DNA of 64,000 nucleotides from the NCBI GenBank assembly GCA_036898135.1, contig CM072513.1:19156286-19220285 (forward strand), given 5' to 3'. The position numbers and the translations under genes were made by a program. The number at the start of each line of letters is the position of its first letter. Positions within the stretch are counted from its first letter, which is position 1. Under the pieces are notes generated by a model, which made no database searches, had not been told where the DNA came from, and saw only the letters and a program-made list of their open reading frames with translations. Shown here in pieces: positions 1 to 12,439 of the stretch. This stretch comes from Oncomelania hupensis. Taxonomy: Eukaryota > Mollusca > Gastropoda > Littorinimorpha > Pomatiopsidae.

Positions 1-504
1 GGAAGGATACTGAATCACCCATGACAAATAGCGTTTCAGCCTCAACTGCGCGCCGCATCATAGATACTACAATTCCCTCTTGTCTACTCCCCCTACAGCC
101 CCTCTCCCGACCCCTCCCACTCAACATCCCCCATCCCCACTACACACACCCACTCCCCCCCAAAAAAAAAAAAAACACAAAAAAACCCAAACAAACAAAC
201 ACAAAAAAACACTTCTACTTCCTCTCTAAAAAGTGCACTTATCACTAAAGCTTCTATCTTTCCCTCCTTCCCCCTCAAAACTTGATGCTTCCGTCTCTAC
301 TTCTCACCCAGTCCCCTCCCCACAAGAATGCTTATTAAAGTGGACGCTTGCCCATCTCCCCCAACAAGGAAACAAAGTTTGTACACATTCTAAACCTTCC
401 CCAAAAATTCCTAGTCTACTCCTCAGCCAATCTGTCCCATTCTATTACCTCCCCTGTCTACTACCACCCTTTGGTTCTCCAACCATGCCTAATGTCTAGC
501 ACAA
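1..504. other. C/A-rich non-coding stretch
   Basis: Pyrimidine-rich on the plus strand with runs of C and A (about 120-215). Short open frames exist on both strands but have low-complexity composition and resemble no protein family I know. No promoter, RNA gene or transposon end was seen. Confidence 0.5.
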
Positions 505-650
505 TATGATAATGATGATGATGATGGTAGTGGTTGTGGTGGTCGTTATGATGATGACGATGATGGTGGTGCTGATGAGGATGATGGTGGTGATGATGAT
601 GATAACGATGGTGGTGGTGGTGATGATGACGGCAATGATAATGATTAATT
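505..650. repeat. degenerate (ATG)n/(GAT)n microsatellite
   Basis: GAT, GGT and GAC triplets alternate over about 145 bp. The many point interruptions suggest an old tract. Confidence 0.9.
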
Positions 651-763
651 ACTATTATCTCATTATTTTAGTTAGGATTTGATTATGTTGAAGACACCAC
701 GGCGAATGATGATAATGTGATTTATTATTAAGGTTATAATTAAGATGATTTATTATTAAGGCT

Positions 764-815
764 ATTATTATTTATTATTATTATTATTTTTTTAATTATT
801 ATAATTATAATTATA

Positions 816-880
<65 letters not shown>
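764..880. repeat. (ATT)n microsatellite
   Basis: Imperfect TTATTA/ATAATT at the left becomes pure ATT triplets from about 818 to 880. The 62-codon poly-Ile frame across it on the minus strand is a repeat artefact. Confidence 0.95.
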
Positions 881-2860
<1,980 letters not shown>

Positions 2861-2998
2861 ATATGTGTGTGTGTGTGTGTGTGGAGGGGGATAGGTAAGG
2901 GGGGGGGGGTTGGAGTGTGTGTGTATATGTGAGTTAGAGAGAGAGAAAGAAAGAGAGAGAAAGTGCGTGAGTGTGTGTGTGTGTGCGAGTGTGCGTGA
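2861..2998. repeat. compound (GT)n/(G)n/(GA)n simple repeat
   Basis: GT runs, a G10 run near 2901, GA/GAAA purine runs and a second GT block lie end to end. The 171-codon minus-strand frame over this segment is mostly repeat translation. Confidence 0.9.
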
Positions 2999-3820
2999 AT
3001 TAAAACTGTTAGACAGATCTCAAGAACTGATGAAATAAGATCCAATACAATTTATCACATGATGCTAAATCGACTTGCATCAAAGTCGGACTGATGATTC
3101 TAGATCGGTTTGAATTGAATTTGGGATCATAAACAGGGTGAGTTGAGCGAAGACCAACTAACAAACGAACAAACAAATCAATAATAAATAAATAAATAAA
3201 TAAATGCAGTAATAAATAAAAATCCATTTTGCACCCAAAACACTACAGCGATCAACAATAATAATTGCAGGGGTGAATCTGAAGACGACTGTTCTCGTGC
3301 AACGTAGTTTAAAGAGTTTATTTTGAGCATGTACCTAGCAACATCAAACCCCTAAGTAACTTAAACCTCTGGATTTTTTTTGTAATAGTTACTTTGTTTG
3401 AGTTCTATAGTTGGTTCCTTGTGGCCAAAGAACGGACAGCATATTATAATTCCTCAAGAAGCATTTTAGCGAAATCCATGTATAGAAAATAGTGTTAGTC
3501 TATTGCGGTTTATCTCTTTTTCTTCCCTGACTTCAATCTTTTAATATCGGTCACGTTTCATGGACAACAAAACGTCTCAATCTCAATGTGAAACAAATAA
3601 AATAATACAGGAAATAAATAATCACAACGTGAAACCCAAGTAAAACAAAAAACAAAACAAAAAACATAAAAAATTAAGAAAACTATACAGAATAATGAAA
3701 ATCAATCCATTATTTAGTCTGCAAACGACAACGAAGCATTTGATTAATTTCCTTTTAGTTTTACACTCCTTATTTAATCTACGCTTCAAATCAACCGACG
3801 AAGATGAACATGTCATAAAA
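2999..3820. other. AT-rich spacer, nothing recognised
   Basis: Contains short AAAT/AAAC simple tracts (near 3180-3205 and 3640-3670) and no coding or RNA feature I can support. Confidence 0.45.
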
Positions 3821-3910
3821 TCATGAAATACATTACGCCAAAGACTGTCATTCAATACTATTACATCATGAAATCAATGACGCCAAAGACTGTCGTTCAC
3901 TACTATTACG
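3821..3910. repeat. 45-bp tandem duplication
   Basis: Two adjacent 45-bp units (3821-3865 and 3866-3910), each starting TCATGAAAT and containing ACGCCAAAGACTGTC, differ by a few substitutions. The next bases again begin TCAT. Confidence 0.9.
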
Positions 3911-4038
3911 TCATAGTGAGATACGACAGCGTGATTTTCGGGTCCCCAATAAATGTGCTGTATTGTGCAGTATTTAGCGGCTTTTTATTGGCATTTTTAA
4001 AAAAGAAGTGTTGACGTTTTATAGTTTAAAATACACTG

Positions 4039-4092
4039 GAAAGCGCGGCGAGGCCGTTCTTATTGGAGTACCGCGCTACATCAAATTCATCA

Positions 4093-4145
<53 letters not shown>
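4039..4145 (+). mobile_element. SINE family D 3' end with (ATT)n tail, copy D1
   Basis: The segment AAAGCGCGGCGAG...GGAGTACCGCGCTA is followed by about 19 ATT triplets. Reverse-complement relatives occur at 43893-44045 and 58011-58108, where the same AAAGCG(C/T)GG(C/T)GAG and GGAGTA...CGCTAT blocks precede an ATT tail. No Pol III head is visible, so this is a 5'-truncated copy. Family membership rests on these three copies only. Confidence 0.6.
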
Positions 4146-4159
<14 letters not shown>

Positions 4160-4335
4160 TTTAATTAATTAATTAATTAATTTTTTTATTTTTGTTTTAT
4201 TCATTTATTTATTTAGTTAGTTTTAGTTTAATTTATTTTTTATTTTATTTATTTTTTTTTTTGGTGGAGAGGAGTTTTGCGCTATATAAATCTTCCGTAG
4301 TAATAGTAGTAACAGCAGCAGCAGTAGTAGCAGTA
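4146..4335 (+). repeat. (TTTA)/(TTAA)-rich tract plus a GCGCTATATAAA SINE-like 3' end
   Basis: A/T tetranucleotide runs (4144-4262) are followed by TTGCGCTATATAAATC at about 4278 and then GTA/GCA triplets (4300-4335). The GCGCTATATAA core followed by trinucleotide repeats recurs across the window as a retroposon 3' terminus. Confidence 0.6.
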
Positions 4336-4647
4336 CACAATCTGTGTTTACACGCTTAAATCGGCAACTTGTCACGTGCATGTATTTTGATCCATTTGTG
4401 CATCCTAGAACACTATTAGTGTTACCATAATAACCGTTATTGTGGGTAAACATCTGACAAATTATGTTTCCCTTGCTGTAATAACATACACTTCCTCAGC
4501 AATCTAATCAACGCAACAGTTTTTAGTGGGTTTTTTTCCTAGTTCCGTTTGCGTCTATTGAAGTGATTTTCTGTTTCAATGAAGTTCGACACCATGAAAG
4601 TTTTAATGTTTTCACAAAAGCAATAAAATAACGAAGAATATACAGCA

Positions 4648-5035
4648 TGGAGATGAGGTGCTACAGAAGACTTCTGGACATTTCCTAAACCCATCACGTC
4701 ACTAACGACGAAGTCCGACATACCATCACACAAGCCATTGGACAACACGACGACATTGCTCACAGTCGTGAAGAAACGGAAACTCCGATGGTATGGCCAC
4801 GTTACCAGAAGACCAGGCCTTGCAAAGACCATCCTGCAAGGCACGGTGCAAGGTGGCAGAAGAAGAGGAAGACAGAAAAAGAGGTGGGAGGACAACATTC
4901 GAGAATGGACTGGCTTGACACTCAACGAAGCCATGAGGGTTGCTGAGGACAGAGAAAGATGGGGTACGCTGTTTAAACGATCATCTGCCCCAACGACTTT
5001 CGAGTTACGGGATAGGGATATGTAAATAGGTGTAC
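4648..5035 (+). pseudogene. LINE C-terminal fragment (5'-truncated non-LTR retrotransposon), copy L1
   Basis: This encodes the region after the reverse-transcriptase domain of a non-LTR retrotransposon. An open frame at 4738-5025 reads WYGHVTRRPGLAKTILQG, then a basic GGRRRGRQKKRWEDNIREW stretch and a FELRDRD end. That C-terminal block is common in LINE polyproteins of marine invertebrates. An upstream piece (YRRLL-like, 4650-4737) lies in another frame, so the copy is frameshifted. All catalytic parts are missing because the copy starts close to the 3' end of the coding region, as expected from 5' truncation during target-primed reverse transcription. The 3' end carries CGAGTTACGGGATAGG, the terminus shared with copies at 17.65, 37.86, 47.06 and 62.16 kb. 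The LINE clade is not resolved here. Confidence 0.85.
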
Positions 5036-5345
5036 AAATAAATACATACGTAAGTAAATAAAATAGGCAGCTTTTAATGCTGTATAATTTATTCACGAAG
5101 TTTTGCAATTAAAAAAAAAAAGATAAATAGTAGTAAAAGTCGTAGTAGTATCAGTGTATGTTACAGTCTACTAACGAATTTTAAAATAAATAAACGAATA
5201 ATTAAATAAATAGGCAGCTTTTATTGTTTAGAAGTTAACAAAATGCCTTTTACTTTCTCATGAATTTTATATAATTAAAAATGTCAACACAAATAAAGAC
5301 AAAGGCGACAAACCTGTTAAATATTTTTCAATGATATGAAAGTAG

Positions 5346-5349
5346 AAAG

Positions 5350-5383
<34 letters not shown>

Positions 5384-5455
5384 AATAATAATAATAATAA
5401 TATAAATAAATAAATAATAATAATAATAAAATAAATAAATAAATTTTACATTAAC
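5346..5455. repeat. (GAT)n(AAT)n(AAAT)n compound microsatellite
   Basis: About 12 GAT triplets pass into AAT triplets and then AAATAAAT. This transition is typical of mutation within one expanding tract. Confidence 0.95.
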
Positions 5456-5539
5456 AAAATATTATTTTACATTTTATGGCTTTATTTTATAAAGTATTAT
5501 TAGTATTGCCGTGTGTAATTCAGTCAAGTTGATTGGTGG

Positions 5540-5690
5540 GGAGCAGGAGCAGTAGAAAAAAAAGGAAGAGAAGCAGAAGAATTAGAAGGAGAAAAAAAAC
5601 GGAGTAGGAGGAGATAGAGGAGGAAACACTTGAAGGAGGAGGAGGAGGTCGGAAGAAGGAGGAGAAGAAGAAAAGTGTATGCTTAGAAAG
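5540..5690. repeat. purine-rich (GAG/GAA/AGG) tract
   Basis: Almost pure purine on the plus strand for about 150 bp with GGAGGA and GAAGAA motifs. It could form triplex DNA. No coding meaning. Confidence 0.85.
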
Positions 5691-6389
5691 GGCTAAAGTC
5701 ACAACATAAGGGTGCAGGATCGATGAAGCAGAAAGTGTTTTCACAAGTTAAGCCAAAATGAGTTCTATTTAATTGCCCAGTTCTTTCAAAACCACCCTCT
5801 CTATACATGTCTCCATCCACTCCGATACAAAGACGTCTCGCATTCTGCCGCCAAGCACACACTTCTCCTGTTCACTGAGCCTAGCACAAGCTGATCACTG
5901 CCTAGTACTGAATCTGGCCCATGTTTAGCTTGGATCTCTCAGAAACGTTTTACCATTGGCTTGTTTTAGGCTCACATTTTTAAAATAATAAAGCACAGTC
6001 TATCTCAAACGCACTGCGTAGTTCTACGTCTCACAGAATCTGATCATTGATGTCTGTCGAACGCCGCCGTTATCTCGGCGTAGTTTGAAACCTCGCAAGC
6101 TCTTATCTTTTATCCCGGTTGAACGTAGGTCTATCACTGAATGCGATGGCTAAAACCTTCTGGTACAAAAGAGTAAACAATGGCAACAAAAGGTAAACAA
6201 TGACACAGGGACAGTGGCTCACATGATGGCTAGGAAGGCAGCAGCCCTAGTTGTAGTAGTGTGGTCGTCTCACCTCCACTTATCGTGGTGTGCTGTCTAA
6301 CATAGGCTTATCTCCGGGCACAGGCTAAACACTTCCACCTACCAGTAAAACAGAAAGGCGCCGCTACCACTGACCTAAATGTATTGGCC
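5691..6389. other. unassigned unique-looking DNA
   Basis: Base composition is more balanced than the flanking repeats. No transposon ends, RNA genes or convincing exons were found. It leads into the CpG-rich block at 6390-7250. Confidence 0.4.
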
Positions 6390-7250
6390 CAGACCTAGTG
6401 AACTCTCAGTGACTCCATGTAACATGCACGTCTGCTTGCCACTACGTCACTGCACATGCACACAACCCGGCAGTGGGGGAGACGCAGACGGGTGTGAGAA
6501 GCGCCCGAGCCGCCATCATTAAAACTGGGCCGAATTACGTAACGCCGCCGCCAGCGGTTCCTCCTCTCGCGCTGATGTGGCCTCACCGTCACTCCTTGCA
6601 TGTAGCCTAACGTTAGGCCTTCCCACACTGATTGGGGTTCCGGTTAGGCCATCCGCGGTCAGTCGTGCGAAGGCTGGCCACTGTGGTCAGTCAGGTCAAG
6701 CCCCGAGCAGTAGATGACCACACGAGGTCACTGTACTCACCTGGCTGGCCCCCAGCATCGTGGTTCCGCACTCTAGCGGCTGTGTCGGTTGCAACGGTAA
6801 TAGTAGTAGTAGTAGTGGCAGAGGTAGTGGTCGTCATTCATGTCTTAGGTAGCAGCGGCGATAATCCCCCGACAGTCAGTACAGGGTGTGCATGAGGGAC
6901 AGCCACGACGATTTAGCAGCGCGGTGTTTGTACACAGAGACTAAGTGACAACACGCTGCACCGTGTTGTTGGGCGCTGACTGCGCAAACACTGCACCGTA
7001 GACAGCGCTGGCTGCACTCGGCAGTGTGCCACTGCGCGCCGCTAAAACATGCATGCTATGTACTGGGCCCAACTGCTGCTTTTGGCAACAGACACACACA
7101 GACACAGCGGTCGGGTGATCGACCGCTGAAAGGAGGAAAGGAGAGGAGAAGCGCAACTGCCGAACATTACGAGAGGCGGTCGGCGAGGGAGGGCTGGGGA
7201 GGAGGATGCGAAGGGTGAGAGTGAGAGAAGTCGGCCACTAGTCCATTGTG
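6390..7250 (-). promoter_or_regulatory. CpG-rich block, possible promoter region
   Basis: CG dinucleotides are visibly denser here than in the surrounding A/T-rich DNA (for example GCGCGCCGC, ACGCCGCCGCC, CATCCGCGG). Such blocks often mark promoters, although gene-body methylation makes this less reliable in molluscs. On the minus strand a consensus donor CAG|GTGAGT lies at 6739-6750, downstream of the CpG-dense part, which would fit transcription towards lower coordinates. No TATA or transposon signature dominates. It may instead be an old G/C-rich repeat. Confidence 0.25.
6741..6764 (-). CDS. candidate minus-strand first coding exon (very tentative)
   Basis: Reading the minus strand there is an ATG at about 6757-6759 in the context CCACGATGC, then codons for Leu-Gly-Ala-Ser-Gln, then a textbook 5' splice donor CAG|GTGAGT. 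A short first exon ending in a perfect donor next to a CpG-rich block is how many animal genes begin. No downstream exon was identified at lower coordinates and six codons carry no family information, so chance is a real possibility. Confidence 0.15.
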
Positions 7251-8867
7251 TCAAGGCATTCACCACCGCCAATGCGAGGCAGCCGTACATGGAGGGTTTG
7301 TTGGTTGTTGTTTTTTTTACGCCGTGGTGATGACATGCAGAAGGAAGCCCCGCTCGCATGTGGTACCAGTCCAGCACCTTGGAGTTGTACACTACTTAAC
7401 TGCTTCCACTTTCAGTATGTACAAGGTGCCGCCTCTTACATGCACCTGAAAGAGTTTTAGGAAATAAAGGCACGCATGCAGCATAGATAGAAACCTCACC
7501 ATTGCCATAGTAGAAAAACCTCACTATAGTATAGAAACCTCACATTATTATAGATGAAGGAAATCCATGGGATTGGATGACTAAAAGGGAGTCGCACCAG
7601 ACAAATAAGGGGTTACGCTCCTTTAAACACCAAATCAAATTGTATTAAGGTCTGTGTAAGCTTTGCCTTGGGTTTATACACACATTGATTGACCACAGAG
7701 GCCAACTTGGCAGTGAACACGTAAAGGGCACATAAAAGCGCGGCTAAGTGAAGTGCTACCCTCCGAGTACCTTTAAACCGTCGACACTACAGAAGGGGTT
7801 ATATAATGATCGCGAGACCTGCACCAGGCAAATAACCACAGTACCCATAAATCCACCCAGACGAATAGAATGAAGGCTTCGGGGACGTGCAGTAGTGAGT
7901 TAAAAGTATGAGATGTATAGGCCTTATGCAACTGTGAAGTTTTATTATAGAAGGAATAAATGTAAAACAAGATCACCCTAAGGAGCTGACAGCAGAAGGG
8001 GCCGAGTAAATCCTTTTTCTAACTAATCTTGGTCTACACTCCACCAACTGCAGCAGACAAATATAATGAAGCAGACAAATATAGCGCAGCCCTGGCTGCC
8101 TTGAGCTGTCAGTCAGACCCAGCAAGACCTTTAGGCTGCCCCAGACCAATAAATACACGACTACTAAATGTCTACCACACCTACACATTTAATGGCATAG
8201 ATATTGAAATAAAACCAATGTCCGGATACCTTGAGAGTTGATAAAAGACTGCACTATATCGAGAGTCGTAGACCTATCTACCGTTTACGGGTATCGGCCA
8301 ATAGGCTCTGGTACTACAAAGGGCCAATAATAAAAACACACAAACACCACAGTTAAAGAAGAACAGACAAACCCACAGACAGACACACACACACAAATCA
8401 AAGGCATAGACAGGCATAGCTAAGACACACGCACACACGGACAGAAAAAAAAAAGACAAATCCTACAACCTTGTTGTGTATGAGGCACACAAAGAAAGGC
8501 CAATACAAAGGTCTATGCAAACTACAGAGTTGTAGTTGGCCAATAACACGTATCCCCTTCCATCAAATCCTGGTTAACGATCACCCTTCAGGTTGGATGG
8601 GGACCGTCTAGATCTCTCTTCCCGCAAAGCTTTCCTGTCAGCAGCATAGGATTCTTCTTATATAGCGTAATTTTCCAGCTCAAAAAACAGCACAAGGGGC
8701 TGACCAAAAGATTGTTTTATTCATTTGCTTAAATCAGGGTCAAACCTACTTCGTCCAATACGACAACGTGCCTTCTGTTTAAAACCATGGACCACCGAGC
8801 TACCAAAATGATTACTGAATGAACGCAATAGCTGTTTGCAACACAATGTCAACTGCGGATTCACGTG
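7251..8867. other. unassigned non-coding DNA
   Basis: Holds only small local repeats: a TAGAAACCTCAC motif three times at 7485-7535 and GCAGACAAATATA twice near 8050-8085. The CA-rich piece at 8330-8450 gives a hydrophobic minus-strand frame that is a repeat translation. No gene or RNA was recognised. Confidence 0.45.

Positions 8868-8916
<49 letters not shown>
8868..8916. repeat. (CTA)n microsatellite
   Basis: About 16 pure CTA/TAC triplets. The poly-Ser frame on the minus strand is an artefact. Confidence 0.95.
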
Positions 8917-9150
8917 AACATCTGCACAGCATCCTTTCTCACTAGAGCTCATAGACTTTACAGCATAGCAAAGCAAATTAAAAAAAAAAAGAAACAAAAG
9001 AAATACCTAAAGCAAAACATGAAATATCAAATCAGAGTATCAGATCATAAACAAACACACAACTAAATATACACACACACACACAATCCGCAAAGATGTT
9101 GCATATACTCTCTACATATTTGAGCAAACCGTTAATAAAAACTAAATAAA

Positions 9151-9436
9151 ATTGGTCCTAAAATGCACCCCCGACTGATACCGCTTAATACCGAGAAACT
9201 TGAACAATGAGATGACCCTACTCTTCCTGACTGTTCTTCCGGTTAAAAAGTATGAAATCCACGGATTGTATTTTTCCAGTTATACCATATGATTTCTTTT
9301 GATAACAAGTCTTTTAAGTGGTACGGTGTTGAACGCCTTTCTTCTAAAGTCATGATAAATGACGTCGACTGCCTCACCTTGATCCCAAAATGCTGTAAAA
9401 TTATCCATTAACTCTATTAGTAGTGCTAAGACCATT
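9151..9436 (-). pseudogene. reverse-transcriptase fossil of a Jockey/CR1-like LINE
   Basis: Translating the minus strand directly gives the central reverse-transcriptase region of a non-LTR element. DNFTAFWDQGEAVDVIYHDF matches the finger/palm approach to motif A (the first catalytic Asp region), followed by RKAFNTVP, KRLVIK, a LTGRTVR stretch and a remnant of the SGV...RTNF block that corresponds to the usual SGVPQGSVLGP. One in-frame stop (after NHMV) and an extra Arg codon in the FRKAFDTVP motif show decay. The YADD catalytic motif is absent because the fossil ends before it. It is unlike the L-family LINE elsewhere in the window, which uses FVDFKKAFD and FADD. Assignment to Jockey or CR1 is from motif style, not a tree. 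Confidence 0.75.
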
Positions 9437-9515
9437 TTTTTTTAAAATTTGTTTAATTTGTTTTAAAAACGAAAAATCCATGTTGGCAAATTGATAATGA
9501 TGATGTTGATATTGA

Positions 9516-9575
<60 letters not shown>

Positions 9576-9606
9576 TACTACTACTACTACTTACTACTAC
9601 TACTAC
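9516..9606. repeat. (TAC)n microsatellite
   Basis: About 30 TAC triplets with one TTC interruption and one phase slip near 9590. It starts 80 bp beyond the reverse-transcriptase fossil. Confidence 0.95.
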
Positions 9607-9885
9607 GTTTGGTATATTGCATGATTCTCCAATAAATGAGTGCAAAGTGCATACCCTGGAACACTGAAAAAGCAATGTTAAAGAAAAAGTACAAAACTAA
9701 AACTACAAGTAACATAGAACACAGAATATTCATTACACTACCAATTTGAATTGATACATTTGACCTCAGGCCGAATTAACAGTGCATTCATGTGTAAATA
9801 AGACGGTTGGGTCATCAATTATTTAAACATACAGTCATACTTTGCCCACGGCAAAGAGGGACAGAGTTTCCTAAACGCCTAACAT

Positions 9886-9901
9886 GGTATTATTATTATT
9901 G

Positions 9902-9984
<83 letters not shown>

Positions 9985-10010
9985 TTATTATTATTATTAT
10001 TTATTTTTGT
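9886..10010. repeat. (ATT)n microsatellite
   Basis: Around 39 ATT triplets with one GTTGTT interruption near 9900. Poly-Tyr and poly-Ile frames here are artefacts. Confidence 0.97.
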
Positions 10011-10112
10011 TGTAAAGAATCTCAAACAGAGCTTGATGGACATGGTTCGAGATCGATCCCTTACCGGCCAAGGCGACTCCAGCAAAGAAAGACGTTGTAC
10101 ATTCTCTCGAAA

Positions 10113-10115
<3 letters not shown>

Positions 10116-10190
<75 letters not shown>
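10116..10190. repeat. (GA)n microsatellite
   Basis: A pure AG tract of 75 bp, inside a 182-codon plus-strand frame that consists mainly of Tyr, Ile and Arg-Glu repeats and is not a gene. Confidence 0.97.
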
Positions 10191-10194
<4 letters not shown>

Positions 10195-10283
10195 CCTCGT
10201 CTAGTCTCAGTCGGCCACGCTGTATGCAACCAGACCATTTGGGAGAAGAGGCGAATGTTCTCAAAGGAGCAAGCAACAGAAGG

Positions 10284-11028
10284 TATGGCGGCCTACTAGC
10301 GCCAAAACCTGATAATTACAATTATCATGTGATAATTACAAATATCATGGGATAATTACAATTATCAAGAGATAATTACAATTATCATTGAAAAATTACA
10401 AATATGTTCGTGTGATCATGTTTAATTTTCAGTTTTGGCTCTATCAATCCGCCTGGAAATGCGCCAAAACTGAAAATTGTAATTATCACATAATAATTAA
10501 AAATTTCACTTGATAATTATAATTTTCACGTGATCATGCTTAATTCTGGTAAGGCGGCTTACTACTACTAGCGTCAAAACCTGCAAAACTTACATGTATC
10601 CGTGATAATTGTAATTAACACGTGTTCTGTGTAATTCACAGAGATACCGGTAATTCACAGTGTTAATTACTAATTTTCAGTTTTGGCCACGCTTTACTAG
10701 GGCCAAAACCCCAGGCGTGCTGGGAACAGTGCCGCTGCCGCGCATGCGCATCGCGCTTCGGGCCGCGCATGCTCATCTTGATATTTATTATTTTCAGTGA
10801 TAATTGTAATTATCGCTTGATAATTGTAATTATCTCTTGATAATTGTAATTATCTCATGATATTAGTAATTATCAGGTTTTGGCGCTAGGAAAGCGTGGC
10901 AAATACTGATAATTATTAATTAACACTGCGGATTACCGGTATGTCTGTAAATTACACAGAACACGTGATAATTTCAATTATCTCATGATAATGGTAACTC
11001 TCGGTTTTGGCGCTACTAGGCCGTCATA
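10284..11028. mobile_element. 745-bp fold-back MITE with 9-bp target duplication (probable Mutator/MULE type)
   Basis: The ends are 26-bp inverted repeats with 24 of 26 matches: left starts TATGGCGGCCTACTAGCGCC, right ends GGCGCTACTAGGCCGTCATA. They are flanked by a perfect direct repeat AACAGAAGG at 10275-10283 and 11029-11037, so the insertion boundaries are exact. Nine-bp duplications are typical of Mutator-like elements, known from established transposon biology. The interior has no transposase. It is packed with GATAATT-N-AATTATC palindromes near both ends, and holds inverted and direct copies of the GCCAAAAC(T/C) terminal motif near 10430, 10470, 10570, 10680 and 10877. It is therefore a non-autonomous, multi-module fold-back element. 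The 9-bp TSD alone does not prove the superfamily. Confidence 0.85.
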
Positions 11029-11037
11029 AACAGAAGG

Positions 11038-11836
11038 CTGTTCTGGTTTGACGCCCCCGGACTGCATCCAGAAAAAAAAATATATCTGCGAGGTTGGTAT
11101 GAAAGCCAATCTCCGCATTCCATGCAAACTGCGTACTAAGTCTAGGCAAGGTTTACGTTGGCCTGTGGAACAACTTGCGAGAGCTACTCGGTCAGTCTCA
11201 GATACGCTTTGCGCTTTGCTTGTCAATAGTCCTGTAATGAGGCCTACTGCACCGTAATTTTTCCTTTGGGATCAAAATTAGCAGACAAACGAATAGTTAA
11301 ATAGCAGTTAGAGATCTTAGACATGTGGACCATACACGTAATACTGTCACAAAGTTAAGACTATGTAACAGTACAATATACACTCGTTTACACTCAAATA
11401 ATACGAAAACTGATTCACTGGGCGTAAAGAGGAGAGGAAAGACTATGTACAGTGTAGAAACACACGCACCAGCGCACATATACCATACACACACGCATAT
11501 TCTCTTTTTCCACACACACACACAACTCGATAACAAGCTTAAAAGATGAAATGACCCTTCCCTACTCCATATTCACGGACATAAAGATCAACCGTACTTG
11601 TCTGGCGCAGAAAGATTGCCAGCGCTGACCGCTACAACAAGCTGACAGTATACAGCTAGCAACGGCGACGACTGAACCAATAACAGTTGCAGCGTTGTCG
11701 CTGTGTCGAAAAGAGACATTCAGCCTAGCAGCAACCGGCCCTTCGTTACTGTGCAGTCTTCGCACACTCATGCTCCACTCCCCTCTTCTTCCCTCCCCCT
11801 CCTTCTGTCTGTCAGTCTCTCTGTCTGTCTGTCTAG
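11038..11836. other. unassigned non-coding DNA
   Basis: No gene or element end recognised. Short CA tract near 11480-11525 and CTGTCTGTC run leading into the CT tract. A minus-strand 82-codon frame beginning in this stretch has no family features. Confidence 0.45.

Positions 11837-11904
<68 letters not shown>
11837..11904. repeat. (CT)n microsatellite
   Basis: Pure CT dinucleotides over about 66 bp, preceded by (CTGT)n. Leu-Ser frames over it are artefacts. Confidence 0.97.
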
Positions 11905-11908
<4 letters not shown>

Positions 11909-12098
11909 TCCTTTTGGTTCCTCCACTCCAAAGCAGAATTTTAAAAACTTATGTAATCCCACAATTTAACACTGCCAGTGATTTTGATAGCAGAAGATGA
12001 AGAAGGAGGAGGAAGAGGCTGAGGAGAGGATGGGGGTGGGGGGCAAATCAATTGAGGTCAACAAAGGATAACACAGTCGTCATTATTGTCTTGCATTG

Positions 12099-12156
12099 CA
12101 CGCACACACACACACATGCACACACCCACACCCACCCACACACACACACACACACA
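12099..12156. repeat. (CA)n microsatellite
   Basis: An interrupted ACAC tract with CCCA interruptions, about 58 bp. Confidence 0.9.
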
Positions 12157-12439
12157 AACGTCTTCTATAATTCCATTTGTGTGGTAGTATCAATTTTTAT
12201 TCGTCAGATTAACATAAGTTGTACTGAGGTAACATAAACAATGATATCTATAATGGCAGTACACAAGGCATATATAAATATATTGAACATGAACAGAGAT
12301 CTCGAATGACCTGTAAAACCTAAAATACGCTAAGAACACTCGACAGCAATGAACTCTAATCATTCAGTGAACTGCAGCGTAAAATTAATATAAATTCTTG
12401 TGTGGCTATGCTGAGATTCAGTATAATCTACGATCATTA

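Noticed and set aside
4539..5108. 189-codon minus-strand frame
   Set aside because: It is antisense to the LINE C-terminal coding segment, which explains its openness.
9807..10355. 182-codon open frame
   Set aside because: Made of poly-Tyr, poly-Ile and Arg-Glu from ATT and GA microsatellites, and it ends inside the fold-back element.
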